DNA of 64,000 nucleotides from Burkholderia sp. lig30 (lineage in GTDB: Bacteria; Pseudomonadota; Gammaproteobacteria; Burkholderiales; Burkholderiaceae), in contig NZ_JGVW01000069.1 of assembly GCF_000687455.2 (NCBI RefSeq), positions 1 through 64,000 on the forward strand. Direction: 5' to 3'. The notes beneath the pieces are model-generated. The model worked only from the letters and a program-made list of their open reading frames with translations. It was not told the DNA's origin and ran no database searches. This document shows positions 54,749 to 64,000 of this stretch, one piece after another; the first letter of the stretch is position 1; the number at the start of each line of letters is the position of its first letter. The position numbers and the translations under genes are program-made.

Positions 54749-56395
54749 TCACGCCGCCGCGCGGTGGTCCGCGCAGTGCCGCGCGGAGCGGTTGACCGCG
54801 CTGACGACCGCGTCGAGCGCGGCCGCCGCCGGGTCGGCATGCACGCCGACCCCGTGCCGCAGCGGCGCGTCGCCGACCCGGCAGCCGACGAATACCGCGG
54901 TGCGGCCGTCGGCCGCGCGCGCGTCTTCGCACGACGCGACGTCGATCGTCATGTTCGCCGCGGCGGCGAACGCGGCGGCCGCGCGTGCCGCGGCCTGCTC
55001 AGGCGCCGCACCGCCCGGCAGCGCGCAGGCGATCTCGCGCCGTGCCCAGCCGATCCCGCCGCCGTTGCGCACGGCCGGGCCGTCGGTCTCGAGGAATTCG
55101 CGGCTGAACAGCGCGCAGATCGCGTCGGCCGTCACTTCCTCGCCGGAGCGGTCGGCGAGCGTCTGCACCGCGTGACTGAATTCGATCTGCACGCGGCGCG
55201 GCGGCGTGAAGCCCATCCCGCGCTCGAGCAGATAGGTCGCGCCGCCCTTGCCGGACTGGCTGTTGACCCGGATCACCGCGTCGTAGCTGCGGCCGAGATC
55301 GGCCGGGTCGATCGGCAGGTACGGCACTTCCCAGATCGCGTCCGGGCGCTGCTGCGCGAAACCCTTGCGGATCGCGTCCTGGTGCGAGCCGGAGAACGCG
55401 GTGAACACGAGGTCGCCCGCATACGGATGGCGCGGATGCACGGGGATCTGGTTGCAGCGCTCGACGATGCGGCGCACTGCGTCGATGTCCGAGAAATCGA
55501 GGCCCGGATCGATGCCCTGCGTGTAGAGGTTGAGCGCGAGCGTGACGAGATCGACGTTGCCGGTGCGCTCGCCGTTGCCGAACAGGCATCCCTCGATCCG
55601 GTCGGCGCCGGCGAGCAGCGCAAGCTCCGCGGCCGCGACCGCAGTGCCGCGATCGTTGTGCGGGTGCACGGACAGCACGATGCTGTCCCGGAAGCCGAGG
55701 TTGCGGTCCATCCATTCGACCTGGTCGGCGAACACGTTCGGCATCGCGGCTTCGACGGTCGCCGGCAGGTTGACGATCATCTTGTGCTCGCGGGTCGGCC
55801 GCCAGGTCTGTGCGACCGCGTCGCATACTTCGCGCGCGAACGCCAGCTCGGTCATGCTGAAGGTTTCCGGCGAATACTGGTAGGTCCAGTGCGTGTCCGG
55901 GCGCGCCTGTGCGCAGGCCTTGATGAGCCGCGTGCCTTCCACCGCGAGCGCCTTCACCTCGTCCTTCGACTGTCCGAACACGATGCGGCGGAACGACGGG
56001 CAGATCGCGTTGTACAGGTGCACGATCGCGCGCGGCACGCCTTCGAGCGCGTCGAACGTGCGGGCGATCAGGTCCTCGCGCGACTGCACGAGCACTTCGA
56101 TCGTCACGTCGTCGGGGATGCGCTTTTCGTCGATCAGCCTGCGCACGAAATCGAAGTCGGTTTGCGACGCCGACGGAAAGCCGACTTCGATCTCCTTGAA
56201 GCCGATCGCGACGAGCATCTCGAAGAACTCGAGCTTCTGCTCGATGGTCATCGGCTCGATCAGCGACTGGTTGCCGTCGCGCAGATCGGTGCTCATCCAG
56301 ACCGGCGCATGCTCGATCGTGCGGGTGGGCCACTTGCGCCCGTTGATGCGGACGGGTTCGAACGGTCGGTATTTCTCTTGCGGGTTGCGCTTCAT
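54749..56395 (-). CDS. leuA: 2-isopropylmalate synthase
   Basis: A 548-aa enzyme condensing acetyl-CoA with 2-oxoisovalerate, the first committed step of leucine synthesis. It is of the long, single-gene type starting [19 protein letters not shown]. The TIM-barrel shows [23 protein letters not shown] (metal-binding histidines) and SSASGKGG-like VNSQSGKGG. The C-terminal third is the leucine-feedback regulatory domain. Start 56395 fits the family; ORF upstream (56440, 56464) lacks similarity. A hairpin lies in the leader. Confidence 0.93.
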   Translation of the reverse strand: MKRNPQEKYRPFEPVRINGRKWPTRTIEHAPVWMSTDLRDGNQSLIEPMTIEQKLEFFEMLVAIGFKEIEVGFPSASQTDFDFVRRLIDEKRIPDDVTIEVLVQSREDLIARTFDALEGVPRAIVHLYNAICPSFRRIVFGQSKDEVKALAVEGTRLIKACAQARPDTHWTYQYSPETFSMTELAFAREVCDAVAQTWRPTREHKMIVNLPATVEAAMPNVFADQVEWMDRNLGFRDSIVLSVHPHNDRGTAVAAAELALLAGADRIEGCLFGNGERTGNVDLVTLALNLYTQGIDPGLDFSDIDAVRRIVERCNQIPVHPRHPYAGDLVFTAFSGSHQDAIRKGFAQQRPDAIWEVPYLPIDPADLGRSYDAVIRVNSQSGKGGATYLLERGMGFTPPRRVQIEFSHAVQTLADRSGEEVTADAICALFSREFLETDGPAVRNGGGIGWARREIACALPGGAAPEQAAARAAAAFAAAANMTIDVASCEDARAADGRTAVFVGCRVGDAPLRHGVGVHADPAAAALDAVVSAVNRSARHCADHRAAA

Positions 56396-56776
56396 CTTGC
56401 TGGCCTCGGGGCACAAGTCGCGAGCGAAGACGGTCGGCATGAGCGGGTTGGCGCTGCCTCGCACCGTCGCGCCGGATGGCGGTTCGGGTGCGGATGATCT
56501 TCGCGATTCGACCGACGGATAGACGGACGAAAGCTGACGACTTCGGGTTGTAAAAAACTGCGAGAAGGTACTGCGAGGAACTGCAGAGGAGGGACCGTGC
56601 GGATAGCACGGCGCTACGACAGCTTTACGCTAGTCGTAGCGATAGCGACCGCGCTAGGCGGCCGGAGGTAATTCGGAGGGTGTTCGAAAAGGAACGCATG
56701 GCGACAACTCTATGCCAGGACGCACGCTCGTGTCAAATCTGCCGACCATTGCATGCGCCGCCATGCGTTCGCACGG
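56396..56776. other. Intergenic region between leuA and ybiB with a strong inverted repeat
   Basis: About 380 bp with no clear gene between two minus-strand genes, the leuA leader side. It holds a large hairpin at 56612-56641 and a small GTGC/GCAC stem next to it. The long shadow ORF of another frame here shows no leader-peptide design such as a leucine run before a terminator. Confidence 0.5.
56612..56641. repeat. Inverted repeat in the leuA leader region
   Basis: CGCTACGAC and GTCGTAGCG are perfect 9-bp arms around 12 bases. AGC and GCT inside extend the pairing with one bulge. It is about 220-245 bp upstream of leuA on the minus strand. Confidence 0.65.
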
Positions 56777-57760
56777 TCATTCGGCGATACGGGCGATGCG
56801 CACGATCGCGTCGACCTGCCGCGCGACCGTTTCCGGCACGGGAATCTCGCCGCGCAGCACGGCGCCGGTCCATGCGGCGGTGGTCTGCGCGTCGCGCGAT
56901 TCCGGCAGCGGCACGGGCGGCGCATCGGGCGTCGAGCGCTCGGCCTCGATCAGCGTGTCGCATGCGCCGTCGTGCAGCCAGTCGACCTGCACCTGGCGCC
57001 GTGTGTCCGCGACCGCTTCGCCCTCGGTGCCGCGCGCGAGCAGCGCGCCGCCTGCCGCCGCGTCCGGGTGGTCGAGAAACAGCTGCGCGAGACTGTCGCG
57101 ATATGGCGGGTGCGTGTAGTTGACGAGCCGTAGCCCGGCGGGCGCGAACGGCTGCAGGATCTTGACCAGCGTGTGCGTCGAATTGCGCACGCCGAGCACG
57201 CCGCGCATCGACAGCAGGCGGGCGAGCCGCGGCGCGAGCGTGTCGATCGGCGCGAACGCGACGCGGCGCTCGGCGAGCGCCTGCTCGATCGCGTCGTGCG
57301 ACGGTGACGGCGCGATCGACAGCGCGGCGAAGATCTCCGCGCTCGTCACGCGCCCCGGGTCGCGCGTGACGCCATGCACGAGCACCGGCACGCCCTCGCG
57401 CGCGAGCAGCAGCGCGAGCAGCGGCACGAGGTTCGGCTGCTTGCGCGCGCCGTTGTAGCTCGGGATCGACACCGCGCGAAACGCACCGGCCTGCACGCGT
57501 ACCGGCTCGAACGACGCATGCGCGGCAGCGAGCATCGCCGCCAGCTCGTCGGAGGTCTCGCCCTTGATGCGGTACGCGAGCAGGATCGCGCCGAGTTCGA
57601 GGTCGGACACGCGTCCGTCGAGCATCGCGCGGTACAGGCCGAACGTGTCGTCGGAGGACAGCGCGCGCGCGCCGTGCGGGCCGCGCCCGATTTCCTTGAT
57701 GAAGCGCGCGCAGTGGAAGGATTCGGCCGTATGGACGGCGGGGTCGTGGGAGTCGGTCAT
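56777..57760 (-). CDS. ybiB: YbiB/TrpD2-family DNA-binding protein
   Basis: A 327-aa protein of the TrpD2 family, which resembles anthranilate phosphoribosyltransferase but has lost that activity and binds nucleic acid in E. coli, where its gene is linked to the SOS response. Conserved blocks: FIKEIGRGPHGARALS, ILLAYRIKGET and LGVRNSTHTLVKILQPF. Start MTDSHDPAVHTAES is at 57760. It is transcribed away from maiA. Confidence 0.82.
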   Translation of the reverse strand: MTDSHDPAVHTAESFHCARFIKEIGRGPHGARALSSDDTFGLYRAMLDGRVSDLELGAILLAYRIKGETSDELAAMLAAAHASFEPVRVQAGAFRAVSIPSYNGARKQPNLVPLLALLLAREGVPVLVHGVTRDPGRVTSAEIFAALSIAPSPSHDAIEQALAERRVAFAPIDTLAPRLARLLSMRGVLGVRNSTHTLVKILQPFAPAGLRLVNYTHPPYRDSLAQLFLDHPDAAAGGALLARGTEGEAVADTRRQVQVDWLHDGACDTLIEAERSTPDAPPVPLPESRDAQTTAAWTGAVLRGEIPVPETVARQVDAIVRIARIAE

Positions 57761-58048
57761 CGGGAGCCCAGGGCGGCGGCCGGCGTCGCATCGGCGGCCG
57801 GTCCGCACGGTGTGGTATGCGGGAACCCTCTGAGTACCGCATTTGCGCGGTTCTGGCAAGCGCGGGCGCGGGCGGCGCGCGCTGCCGAGACGGACATTGC
57901 GACGCGCGCCGCCGCGCTACACTCTTGGCCGTGACGATGCATGCCGGCCGGGCGCGAGCCGCGAACGGCGCGCCGTTGCGGCGCAAGCGCCCTGCGCGCC
58001 GGCTTCGCGGCCGCGCCACCCGCCAACGACGACAACGAGAGACAACCG

Positions 58049-58693
58049 ATGAAGCTCTACAGCTATTTCCGCAGTTCCGCTGCCTATCGCGTGCGGATCG
58101 CCCTGAACCTGAAGCAACTGCCGTTCGAGTACGTGCCGGTGCATCTGGTGCGCGACGGCGGCCAGCAACTGCAGGACACGTACCGCGCGCTGAGCCCGGA
58201 CGCGCTGGTGCCGACGCTGATCGACGACGATGCGACGCTGCAGCAGTCGCTTGCGATCATCGAATATCTGGAGGAGACGCATCCGGAGCCGCCGCTGTTG
58301 CCGAAGGCGCCGGCCGACCGCGCGTACGTGCGGGCAATCGCGCTGCAAATCGCATGCGAGATCCACCCGCTCAACAACCTGCGCGTGCTGAAGTACCTGA
58401 AGCACATGCTTCAGGTGCCGGAAGAGGCGAAGAACGACTGGTACCGTCACTGGATCGAGTCAGGCTTCGCGTCGCTCGAGACGCGGCTCGCGAGCGATCC
58501 GCGGGTGGGCAGGCTGTGCTTCGGCGATACGCCGACGCTCGCCGACATCTGCCTCGTGCCGCAGGTCTTCAACGCGCACCGCTTCTCGATCGACACGCAG
58601 TGCTACCCGACGATCCAGCGGATCTTCGACCACGCGACGTCGCTCGATGCGTTCAAGGCCGCCGCACCCGCCGTGCAGCCCGACGCGGAGTAA
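58049..58693 (+). CDS. maiA: Maleylacetoacetate isomerase (zeta-class GST)
   Basis: A 214-aa glutathione-dependent isomerase of tyrosine and phenylalanine breakdown. The zeta-class signature YFRSSAAYRVRIALNLK supplies the active-site serines, and LQQSLAIIEYLEETHPEPPLLP is the GSH-binding N-domain end. The C-terminal domain shows CLVPQVFNAHRF. No other hgd or fah genes are adjacent, so the pathway is completed elsewhere. Start ATG 58049 follows GAGAGAC. Confidence 0.88.
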   Translation: MKLYSYFRSSAAYRVRIALNLKQLPFEYVPVHLVRDGGQQLQDTYRALSPDALVPTLIDDDATLQQSLAIIEYLEETHPEPPLLPKAPADRAYVRAIALQIACEIHPLNNLRVLKYLKHMLQVPEEAKNDWYRHWIESGFASLETRLASDPRVGRLCFGDTPTLADICLVPQVFNAHRFSIDTQCYPTIQRIFDHATSLDAFKAAAPAVQPDAE

Positions 58694-58725
58694 GCTCACC
58701 GGGCGACGCGGCCCGCCAACGAAAA

Positions 58726-58807
58726 AGGGCGCCCGCTGCAGTGAACTGCGCCCCACGGGCCGGACCGGTGTCCGGCTTCCCGGGGGCGGTCCGGCAGCGG
58801 GCGCCCT
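58726..58807. repeat. Long structured inverted repeat between maiA and ftsY, likely ftsY terminator
   Basis: Perfect 14-bp arms (58726-58739 and 58794-58807) enclose 54 bases that themselves can form two smaller stems (GCCCC/GGGGC and GCCGGA/TCCGGC). On the minus strand a TTTTT tract follows the closing arm, so it can act as a complex terminator for ftsY. Confidence 0.6.
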
Positions 58808-58830
58808 CGATGCGGCATGCCGCGCGGCGT

Positions 58831-59988
58831 TCAGCCGAGCAGCGCGTCGGCGAATTCCTCGGCAACGAACGGCTGCAGATCCTCGACCTTCTCGCCGACG
58901 CCGATGAAATAGACCGGCACCGGGCGCTGCCGCGCGATCGCGGCGAGGATGCCGCCCTTCGCGGTGCCGTCGAGCTTCGTGACGATGAGGCCGGTCAGGC
59001 CGAGCGCGTCGTCGAACGCCTTCACCTGCGCGAGCGCATTCTGGCCGGTGTTCGCGTCGATCACGAGCAGCACTTCGTGCGGCGCGCCGTCGTGCGCCTT
59101 GCCGATCACGCGCTTCACCTTCTTCAGCTCTTCCATCAGGTGCAGCTGGGTCGGCAGGCGGCCGGCGGTGTCGGCCATCATCACGTCGATGTTGCGCGCG
59201 CGCGCGGCGCTGACCGCGTCGAAGATCACCGCGGCCGGATCGCCGCTCTCCTGCTGCACGACCGTCACGTTGTTGCGCTCGCCCCAGATCATCAGCTGCT
59301 CGCGCGCGGCCGCGCGGAACGTGTCGCCGGCGGCGAGCAGCACCGACTGGTCGAAGCTCTGCAGATGCTTCGCTAGCTTGCCGATGCTCGTCGTCTTGCC
59401 CGCGCCGTTGACGCCCGCGATCATCATCACGAGCGGTTGCGCACGGCCGAGCATCAGCGATTTCTCGAGCGGCTGGAGCAGGTCGACGAGCAGGTCGCGC
59501 AGCGCGCTCTTGACCTGCTGCGGATCGGTGAGGCGGCCGACGCGCACCTTCTCGCGCAGCGCGGCGAGCAGGTATTCGGTCGCGTCGACGCCCGCGTCGG
59601 ACATCAGCAGCGCGGTTTCGAGCTCCTCGTAGAGATCCTCGTCGATCTTCGTGCTGACGAACACGTTCGTGATGCTCGAGCTCGTCTTCGCGAGCCCCGA
59701 CTTCAGGCGCGCGAGCCACGACTTCTTCGCGGCGGGCTCCAGCAGCGGTGGCGGGACGATCTCGACCGTCTCGACGACTTCGTCGCGGCCGGTCGCCGCC
59801 GGCGTGACGGTCATGACGACCGCCGGCACGGCGGCGGGAGCGGGAACGGGAGGCTCGGCCTCGCGCACGGCGGGCGCCGGTCGGGCCGGGGCGGCGGGCG
59901 GCGCCTCCGGGTGCGGCGTGACGGCCGACGGCGATTCTGCGGGCGTCGGCTCCGACGTTTTCTTGAATCGTTTGAAGAAACTGAACAT
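58831..59988 (-). CDS. ftsY: Signal-recognition-particle receptor FtsY
   Basis: A 385-aa GTPase that docks SRP-ribosome complexes to the membrane. The N-terminal A-domain (residues 1-85) is Pro/Ala/Glu-rich; the N-domain follows, then the G-domain with GVNGAGKT (192-199), DTAGR (273-277) and TKLD (337-340). A long open frame reaches back to 60777, but MFSFFKRFKK at 59988 is the proper start. rsmD is divergent. Confidence 0.96.
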   Translation of the reverse strand: MFSFFKRFKKTSEPTPAESPSAVTPHPEAPPAAPARPAPAVREAEPPVPAPAAVPAVVMTVTPAATGRDEVVETVEIVPPPLLEPAAKKSWLARLKSGLAKTSSSITNVFVSTKIDEDLYEELETALLMSDAGVDATEYLLAALREKVRVGRLTDPQQVKSALRDLLVDLLQPLEKSLMLGRAQPLVMMIAGVNGAGKTTSIGKLAKHLQSFDQSVLLAAGDTFRAAAREQLMIWGERNNVTVVQQESGDPAAVIFDAVSAARARNIDVMMADTAGRLPTQLHLMEELKKVKRVIGKAHDGAPHEVLLVIDANTGQNALAQVKAFDDALGLTGLIVTKLDGTAKGGILAAIARQRPVPVYFIGVGEKVEDLQPFVAEEFADALLG

Positions 59989-60211
59989 GGTCTGACTTCG
60001 GGAAGAGGGCGAGTCGTTGCCGCGAACGGCGCGGACCGTGCATGCGGTCTGCCGCGCGCGCCCGTGCAGGCGCCGCGCGAGGCGACCGAAACCCCGCATT
60101 TTATCAGGCAGCCCGCCTGGTCCGCGGCTGCGCGTCGCGCTGCTGTGGTAACGTGCGCCTGTCTGGCGGCGCGCACCGTTCGCGCCCGATCTTCCGTAGC
60201 CATTATTCCGT

Positions 60212-60826
60212 ATGTCCCGTTCCCCTTCAGGCCGTTCCGCGGCCCCCGCCGGCCGAGGCAAGCCGCACACGATCCGCATCATCGGCGGTGACTGGAAACG
60301 CACGCCGCTCGCGGTGCTCGATCTCGACGGCTTGCGTCCGACGCCCGACCGCGTCCGCGAAACCGTTTTCAACTGGCTCGGCCAGGATCTCGACGGCCGG
60401 CGCTGTCTCGACCTGTTCGCCGGCACCGGCGCGCTCGGCTTCGAAGCCGCGTCGCGCGGCGCGGCGGCCGTGCTGATGGTCGAACGCCATCCGCGTGCGG
60501 CGCAGCAATTGCGCGCGATCAAGGACAAGCTCGCCGCGCGCACGGTCGAGGTGGCGGAGGCCGACGCGCTGCGGCTCGCGGCCGGCCTTGCGCCGGGCAC
60601 GTTCGACGTCGTGTTTCTCGACCCGCCGTTCGGCGACACGGCCGTGCTCGCGCGTGCGCTCGCGCTCGCCGCGCCGCTGGTCGCGCCGGGCGGCGCGCTG
60701 TACGTCGAAGCCGGCGCGGCGCTCGACCCGGCCACGCACGATGCGCTGGCCGGCTGGCACGTCGTCAAGGCGGGCAAGGCGGGCGCCGTGCACTATCATT
60801 TGCTGCAGCGCGAAAATGATGAATAA
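60212..60826 (+). CDS. rsmD: 16S rRNA (guanine(966)-N2)-methyltransferase
   Basis: A 204-aa rRNA methyltransferase. SAM motif I is CLDLFAGTGALGFEAASRGA, and the catalytic motif IV is LDPPF in DVVFLDPPFGD. IRIIGGDWKRTPLAVLDLDGLRPTPDRVRET is the usual RsmD start region. It is placed before coaD, the standard bacterial pair. Confidence 0.95.
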   Translation: MSRSPSGRSAAPAGRGKPHTIRIIGGDWKRTPLAVLDLDGLRPTPDRVRETVFNWLGQDLDGRRCLDLFAGTGALGFEAASRGAAAVLMVERHPRAAQQLRAIKDKLAARTVEVAEADALRLAAGLAPGTFDVVFLDPPFGDTAVLARALALAAPLVAPGGALYVEAGAALDPATHDALAGWHVVKAGKAGAVHYHLLQRENDE

Positions 60827-61441
<615 letters not shown>

Positions 61442-61449
61442 CGCGATGC

Positions 61450-61476
61450 CGGCCGGCGCCGTCCCGGTGCCGGCCG
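61450..61476 (+). terminator. Hairpin after coaD
   Basis: CGGCCGGCGCC pairs with GGTGCCGGCCG (one G-U) around GTCCC, 9 bp after the coaD stop. No T-run follows immediately. Confidence 0.45.
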
Positions 61477-61566
61477 CGGGCCTGAGATCATGTTTTCAAC
61501 TCAACTGCAACGCAAGGGCAGAAACTTGGCCACATTCAGTCAGCGCAAGGCCGGCACGCATGGCGG

Positions 61567-62295
61567 CTATAGCTCGATGACCGAGCAAGCCTGACTGACC
61601 TCCGTTGCGCATTGCAATGGTGCGCGTGCAACGAACAGCGCCACTGCCCCCTCTTGCTCGACCGAAACCCTGGCGAAATGGCAAGCGAGTGCGGCACGCA
61701 GCGATTCCCGCGTGTCGTGCCGGTTGTCGAAGATGCCCTTGCGGTTGTAGATATGCTTCAGTGTGCGCCCGAGGGCGTTGTGGCCCGCCGCGTTGCCGAG
61801 CACCGTCGCACCGAACAGCACGCCATTTGGCGCGAGGTGGGCCTTCAGGTGCGCGAATACGCGTGCCTTCTCGCTCATCGTGCCCGGCAGGCAGTGCAGC
61901 AGGTAGAACAGCGCGATCGAGTCGAAGCGGCGCCCCTCAAGCATCGTCAGCGGCTGCATGATGTCGCCCACCAACGGCGTGACCTGGGTATGGCCGAGTC
62001 GGCGCGCTGCCGCCGCGAGGCTGTGCTCGTTGAGATCGAGCAAGGTGACCTGATGGTCGGCGCGGAAGTCTGCATGGGCCGGATAGAAGCCAGACCCGAC
62101 CCCAACCTCGAGATGGCGCTCGCCCACATGATGCCGGTAAAACGGGAGCAGCACCCGTTTGGTGGCACACCGCCAGGCCAATCGGTTTGACATCCCCAGC
62201 ACCCATGCGTCGTAGAGCCTCAGGACGGAGGAGGAATACACGGCAATGCCAGGCCGCGTGTCCAGCTGCCGGTCGAAATCGAACGTCTGTTCCAT
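61567..62295 (-). CDS. Class I SAM-dependent methyltransferase of unknown substrate
   Basis: A 242-aa protein. SAM motif I is HLEVGVGSGFYPAH (residues 61-74), motif II VTLLDLNEHSL and the motif IV/post region FDSIALFYLLHCLPG. RHHVGERHLE and SNRLAWRCATKRVLLPFY before motif I resemble a group of small-molecule methyltransferases scattered in bacteria and fungi. The substrate cannot be inferred. It is opposite to coaD and the ferredoxin gene, in DNA of visibly lower GC, which suggests insertion between otherwise conserved neighbours. Confidence 0.75.
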   Translation of the reverse strand: MEQTFDFDRQLDTRPGIAVYSSSVLRLYDAWVLGMSNRLAWRCATKRVLLPFYRHHVGERHLEVGVGSGFYPAHADFRADHQVTLLDLNEHSLAAAARRLGHTQVTPLVGDIMQPLTMLEGRRFDSIALFYLLHCLPGTMSEKARVFAHLKAHLAPNGVLFGATVLGNAAGHNALGRTLKHIYNRKGIFDNRHDTRESLRAALACHFARVSVEQEGAVALFVARAPLQCATEVSQACSVIEL

Positions 62296-62553
62296 GTGCT
62301 TGCTCCTTGTTATGGGCTGAGTGACTCGACGGACATCGTGCCGCTCGACGCGCCGTATGGCTCATGCTGGAACGCAACGGAATTCGGTTGCCTGATGCCT
62401 AGGTTAGCAGCAGAAACACATTCCAAAACGTCAGGCTTTCGGATCAAACGGACAAATCACACAAAACGTTATGCGCCAGGTGCGTCCCGCGAGACAAACT
62501 TGCAAACATGGATTTCGGGGAATTTTGCGTGACCGTACGGAAGGCTGAAAAGC

Positions 62554-62855
<302 letters not shown>

Positions 62856-62889
62856 CGGGCGGGGCGGCGATGCGCCGCCCGCGCCGTTT

Positions 62890-63957
62890 TCAGCCCAGCA
62901 GGCCGCGCAGCGCCGCGACGAACGTGTCGCACTCGGCGTCGGTGCCGACGGTGATGCGCAGATGCTGGTCGATCCGCGGCAGCTTGAAGTGCCGCACGAA
63001 AATCTCCTGCTCCTTCAGCCGTGCCGAGAGCGTGGCCGCGTCGTGCGCCGGATGGCGCGCGAAAATGAAGTTCGCGGCTGACGGCACCACCTCGAATCCC
63101 ATTGCCTGCAGCGAGGCCGTGAGCCGCTCGCGGCTCGCGATCACCTGCTTGCAGGTCGCGTCGAAGTAGGCCACGTCCTCGTAGGCCGCCTGCGCGGCCA
63201 CCTGCGCGAGACGGTCGAGCGGGTACGAGTTGAAGCTGTCCTTCACGCGGTTCAGCGCTTCGATCAGGTCGGCATGGCCGAACGCGAAGCCGACACGCAT
63301 TCCTGCGAGCGCGCGCGCCTTCGACGTCGTGTGGACGACGAGCAGGTTCGGGTAGCGATCGATCAACGAGATCGCCGACTGCGCGCCGAAATCCACGTAC
63401 GCTTCGTCGATCACCACGACCGATGACGGATTGGCCGCGACGATCCGCTCGACATCGGCAAGCGGCAGCGCGCGCCCGGTCGGCGCGTTCGGATTCGGGA
63501 ACAGCACGCCGCCCGCGTCGTCGAGGTAGTCGTCCACGCGGATCGAGAAATCGTCGGCGAGCGGCATGACCTCGTACTGCACGTCGTACAGGCGCGCGTA
63601 GGTCGGGTAGAAGCTGTAGGTGATGTCGGGAAAGCGCAGCGGCCGCTCGTGCTTGAGCAGCGCGTGGAACGCATGCGCGAGCACTTCGTCGGAGCCGTTG
63701 CCCGCGAAGACCTGCTCGGGCTTGAGCCCGTGATGGGCGGCGACCGTCTCGCGCAGCGTGCGCGCGAGCGGATCGGGGTAGCGGCGCAGCGTTTCGCCCG
63801 CCTCGCCCAGCTCGCGCGCGATCGCCGCGACAACGCGCGGCGACGGCGGATAGGGATTCTCGTTGGTGTTCAGCTTGACCGGGTGCGCGAGCGCGGGCTG
63901 CTCGCCCGGCACGTAAGGCACGAGTTGCTGAACGACGTCGCTCCAGTAACGGCTCAC
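62890..63957 (-). CDS. hisC: Histidinol-phosphate aminotransferase
   Basis: A 355-aa fold-type I PLP enzyme converting imidazole-acetol phosphate and glutamate to histidinol phosphate. PLP contacts are GNGSDE, NPNAPTG (Asn157), IDEAYVDF (Asp184, Tyr187) and the Schiff-base Lys213 in [17 protein letters not shown]. It is remote from the main his operon, so it is probably a second hisC paralogue, possibly also acting on aromatic substrates. It converges with the ferredoxin gene. Confidence 0.9.
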   Translation of the reverse strand: MSRYWSDVVQQLVPYVPGEQPALAHPVKLNTNENPYPPSPRVVAAIARELGEAGETLRRYPDPLARTLRETVAAHHGLKPEQVFAGNGSDEVLAHAFHALLKHERPLRFPDITYSFYPTYARLYDVQYEVMPLADDFSIRVDDYLDDAGGVLFPNPNAPTGRALPLADVERIVAANPSSVVVIDEAYVDFGAQSAISLIDRYPNLLVVHTTSKARALAGMRVGFAFGHADLIEALNRVKDSFNSYPLDRLAQVAAQAAYEDVAYFDATCKQVIASRERLTASLQAMGFEVVPSAANFIFARHPAHDAATLSARLKEQEIFVRHFKLPRIDQHLRITVGTDAECDTFVAALRGLLG

Positions 63958-64000
63958 CGCTTGGCTCCTGACCGATAAAAGAACGACTTTACCTCAAGCG

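Noticed and set aside
54999-56609. Long minus-strand frame with leucines near its start upstream of leuA, a possible leader peptide
   Set aside because: It runs through leuA in another frame and has no short length, leucine-codon run or following terminator as an attenuator would need.
62395-62500. Integron attC-like core (GTTATGC and nearby GCCTAGGTTAG)
   Set aside because: The core does not fit GTTRRRY, the arms do not pair, and no integrase gene is present.

Overview
The window is a high-GC stretch of a beta-proteobacterial chromosome. The gene repertoire and order point to Burkholderia, most likely the Burkholderia cepacia complex on the main chromosome: gshA-gshB-EIIA-ptsH-ptsI, a DUF2244-coxBA-ctaG-coxC-SURF1-ctaA-ctaB-SCO cluster, imuA-imuB-dnaE2, a nagA plus PTS-fusion pair, cydDC-cydAB and rpoH. 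That assignment rests on recalled gene neighbourhoods and protein families, not on a database search. No rRNA, tRNA, CRISPR array, insertion sequence or prophage was seen. Almost everything is housekeeping DNA with tight spacing and consistent codon use.

Layout. 1-4.4 kb: 3' end of a sigma-54 activator, a TlpA-like thioredoxin, a lipoprotein, then ubiK and comM on the minus strand. 4.5-6.6 kb: glnK-amtB behind a well-formed sigma-54 promoter. 6.7-12.1 kb: glutathione synthesis (gshA, gshB) followed by a regulatory PTS set (EIIA-Man type, HPr, EI). 12.1-21 kb: moeB-like, ctpA and gpmA (minus); rhodanese-grxC-secB-gpsA (plus); trmL and comF (minus); a BioC-like methyltransferase (plus). 20.4-31 kb: aa3-type cytochrome c oxidase with its assembly and haem A factors. 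31-35.4 kb: a YciI protein, an orphan MetQ-like binding protein and a three-gene ABC importer. 35.7-41 kb: the SOS mutagenesis cassette imuA-imuB-dnaE2 behind a perfect LexA box. 41.2-44.9 kb: nagA and an EIIA-HPr-EI fusion. 45-52 kb: cytochrome bd oxidase cydAB, a small membrane protein and the cydDC exporter (minus). 52.3-54.6 kb: rpoH with a perfect CIRCE operator, a PagL-like outer-membrane deacylase and an NTF2-like protein. 54.7-60 kb: leuA, ybiB/trpD2, maiA and ftsY. 60.2-64 kb: rsmD-coaD, an apparently inserted methyltransferase in lower-GC DNA, a YfhL-type ferredoxin and hisC.

How the genes work together. Two terminal oxidases lie about 20 kb apart: the low-affinity haem-copper enzyme with nearly its full assembly line, and the high-affinity bd enzyme with its CydDC transporter. 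Two PTS phosphorelays are present, one regulatory (separate EIIA, HPr, EI) and one sugar-dedicated (fused EIIA-HPr-EI beside nagA). Regulatory sequences visible directly include a -24/-12 promoter (nitrogen control), a LexA box (SOS), a CIRCE element (heat shock, over the rpoH promoter), two DnaA-box matches, a palindrome and a weak FNR-like site before cydA, and many intrinsic-terminator or intercistronic hairpins.

I found no convincing wholly new multi-gene system. The best leads are the CIRCE-controlled rpoH, the CoxB-cytochrome c-OmpA fusion, the nag cluster apparently lacking a deaminase and EIIBC, the methyltransferase islet, a small cyd-linked membrane protein and several strong unexplained RNA hairpins.
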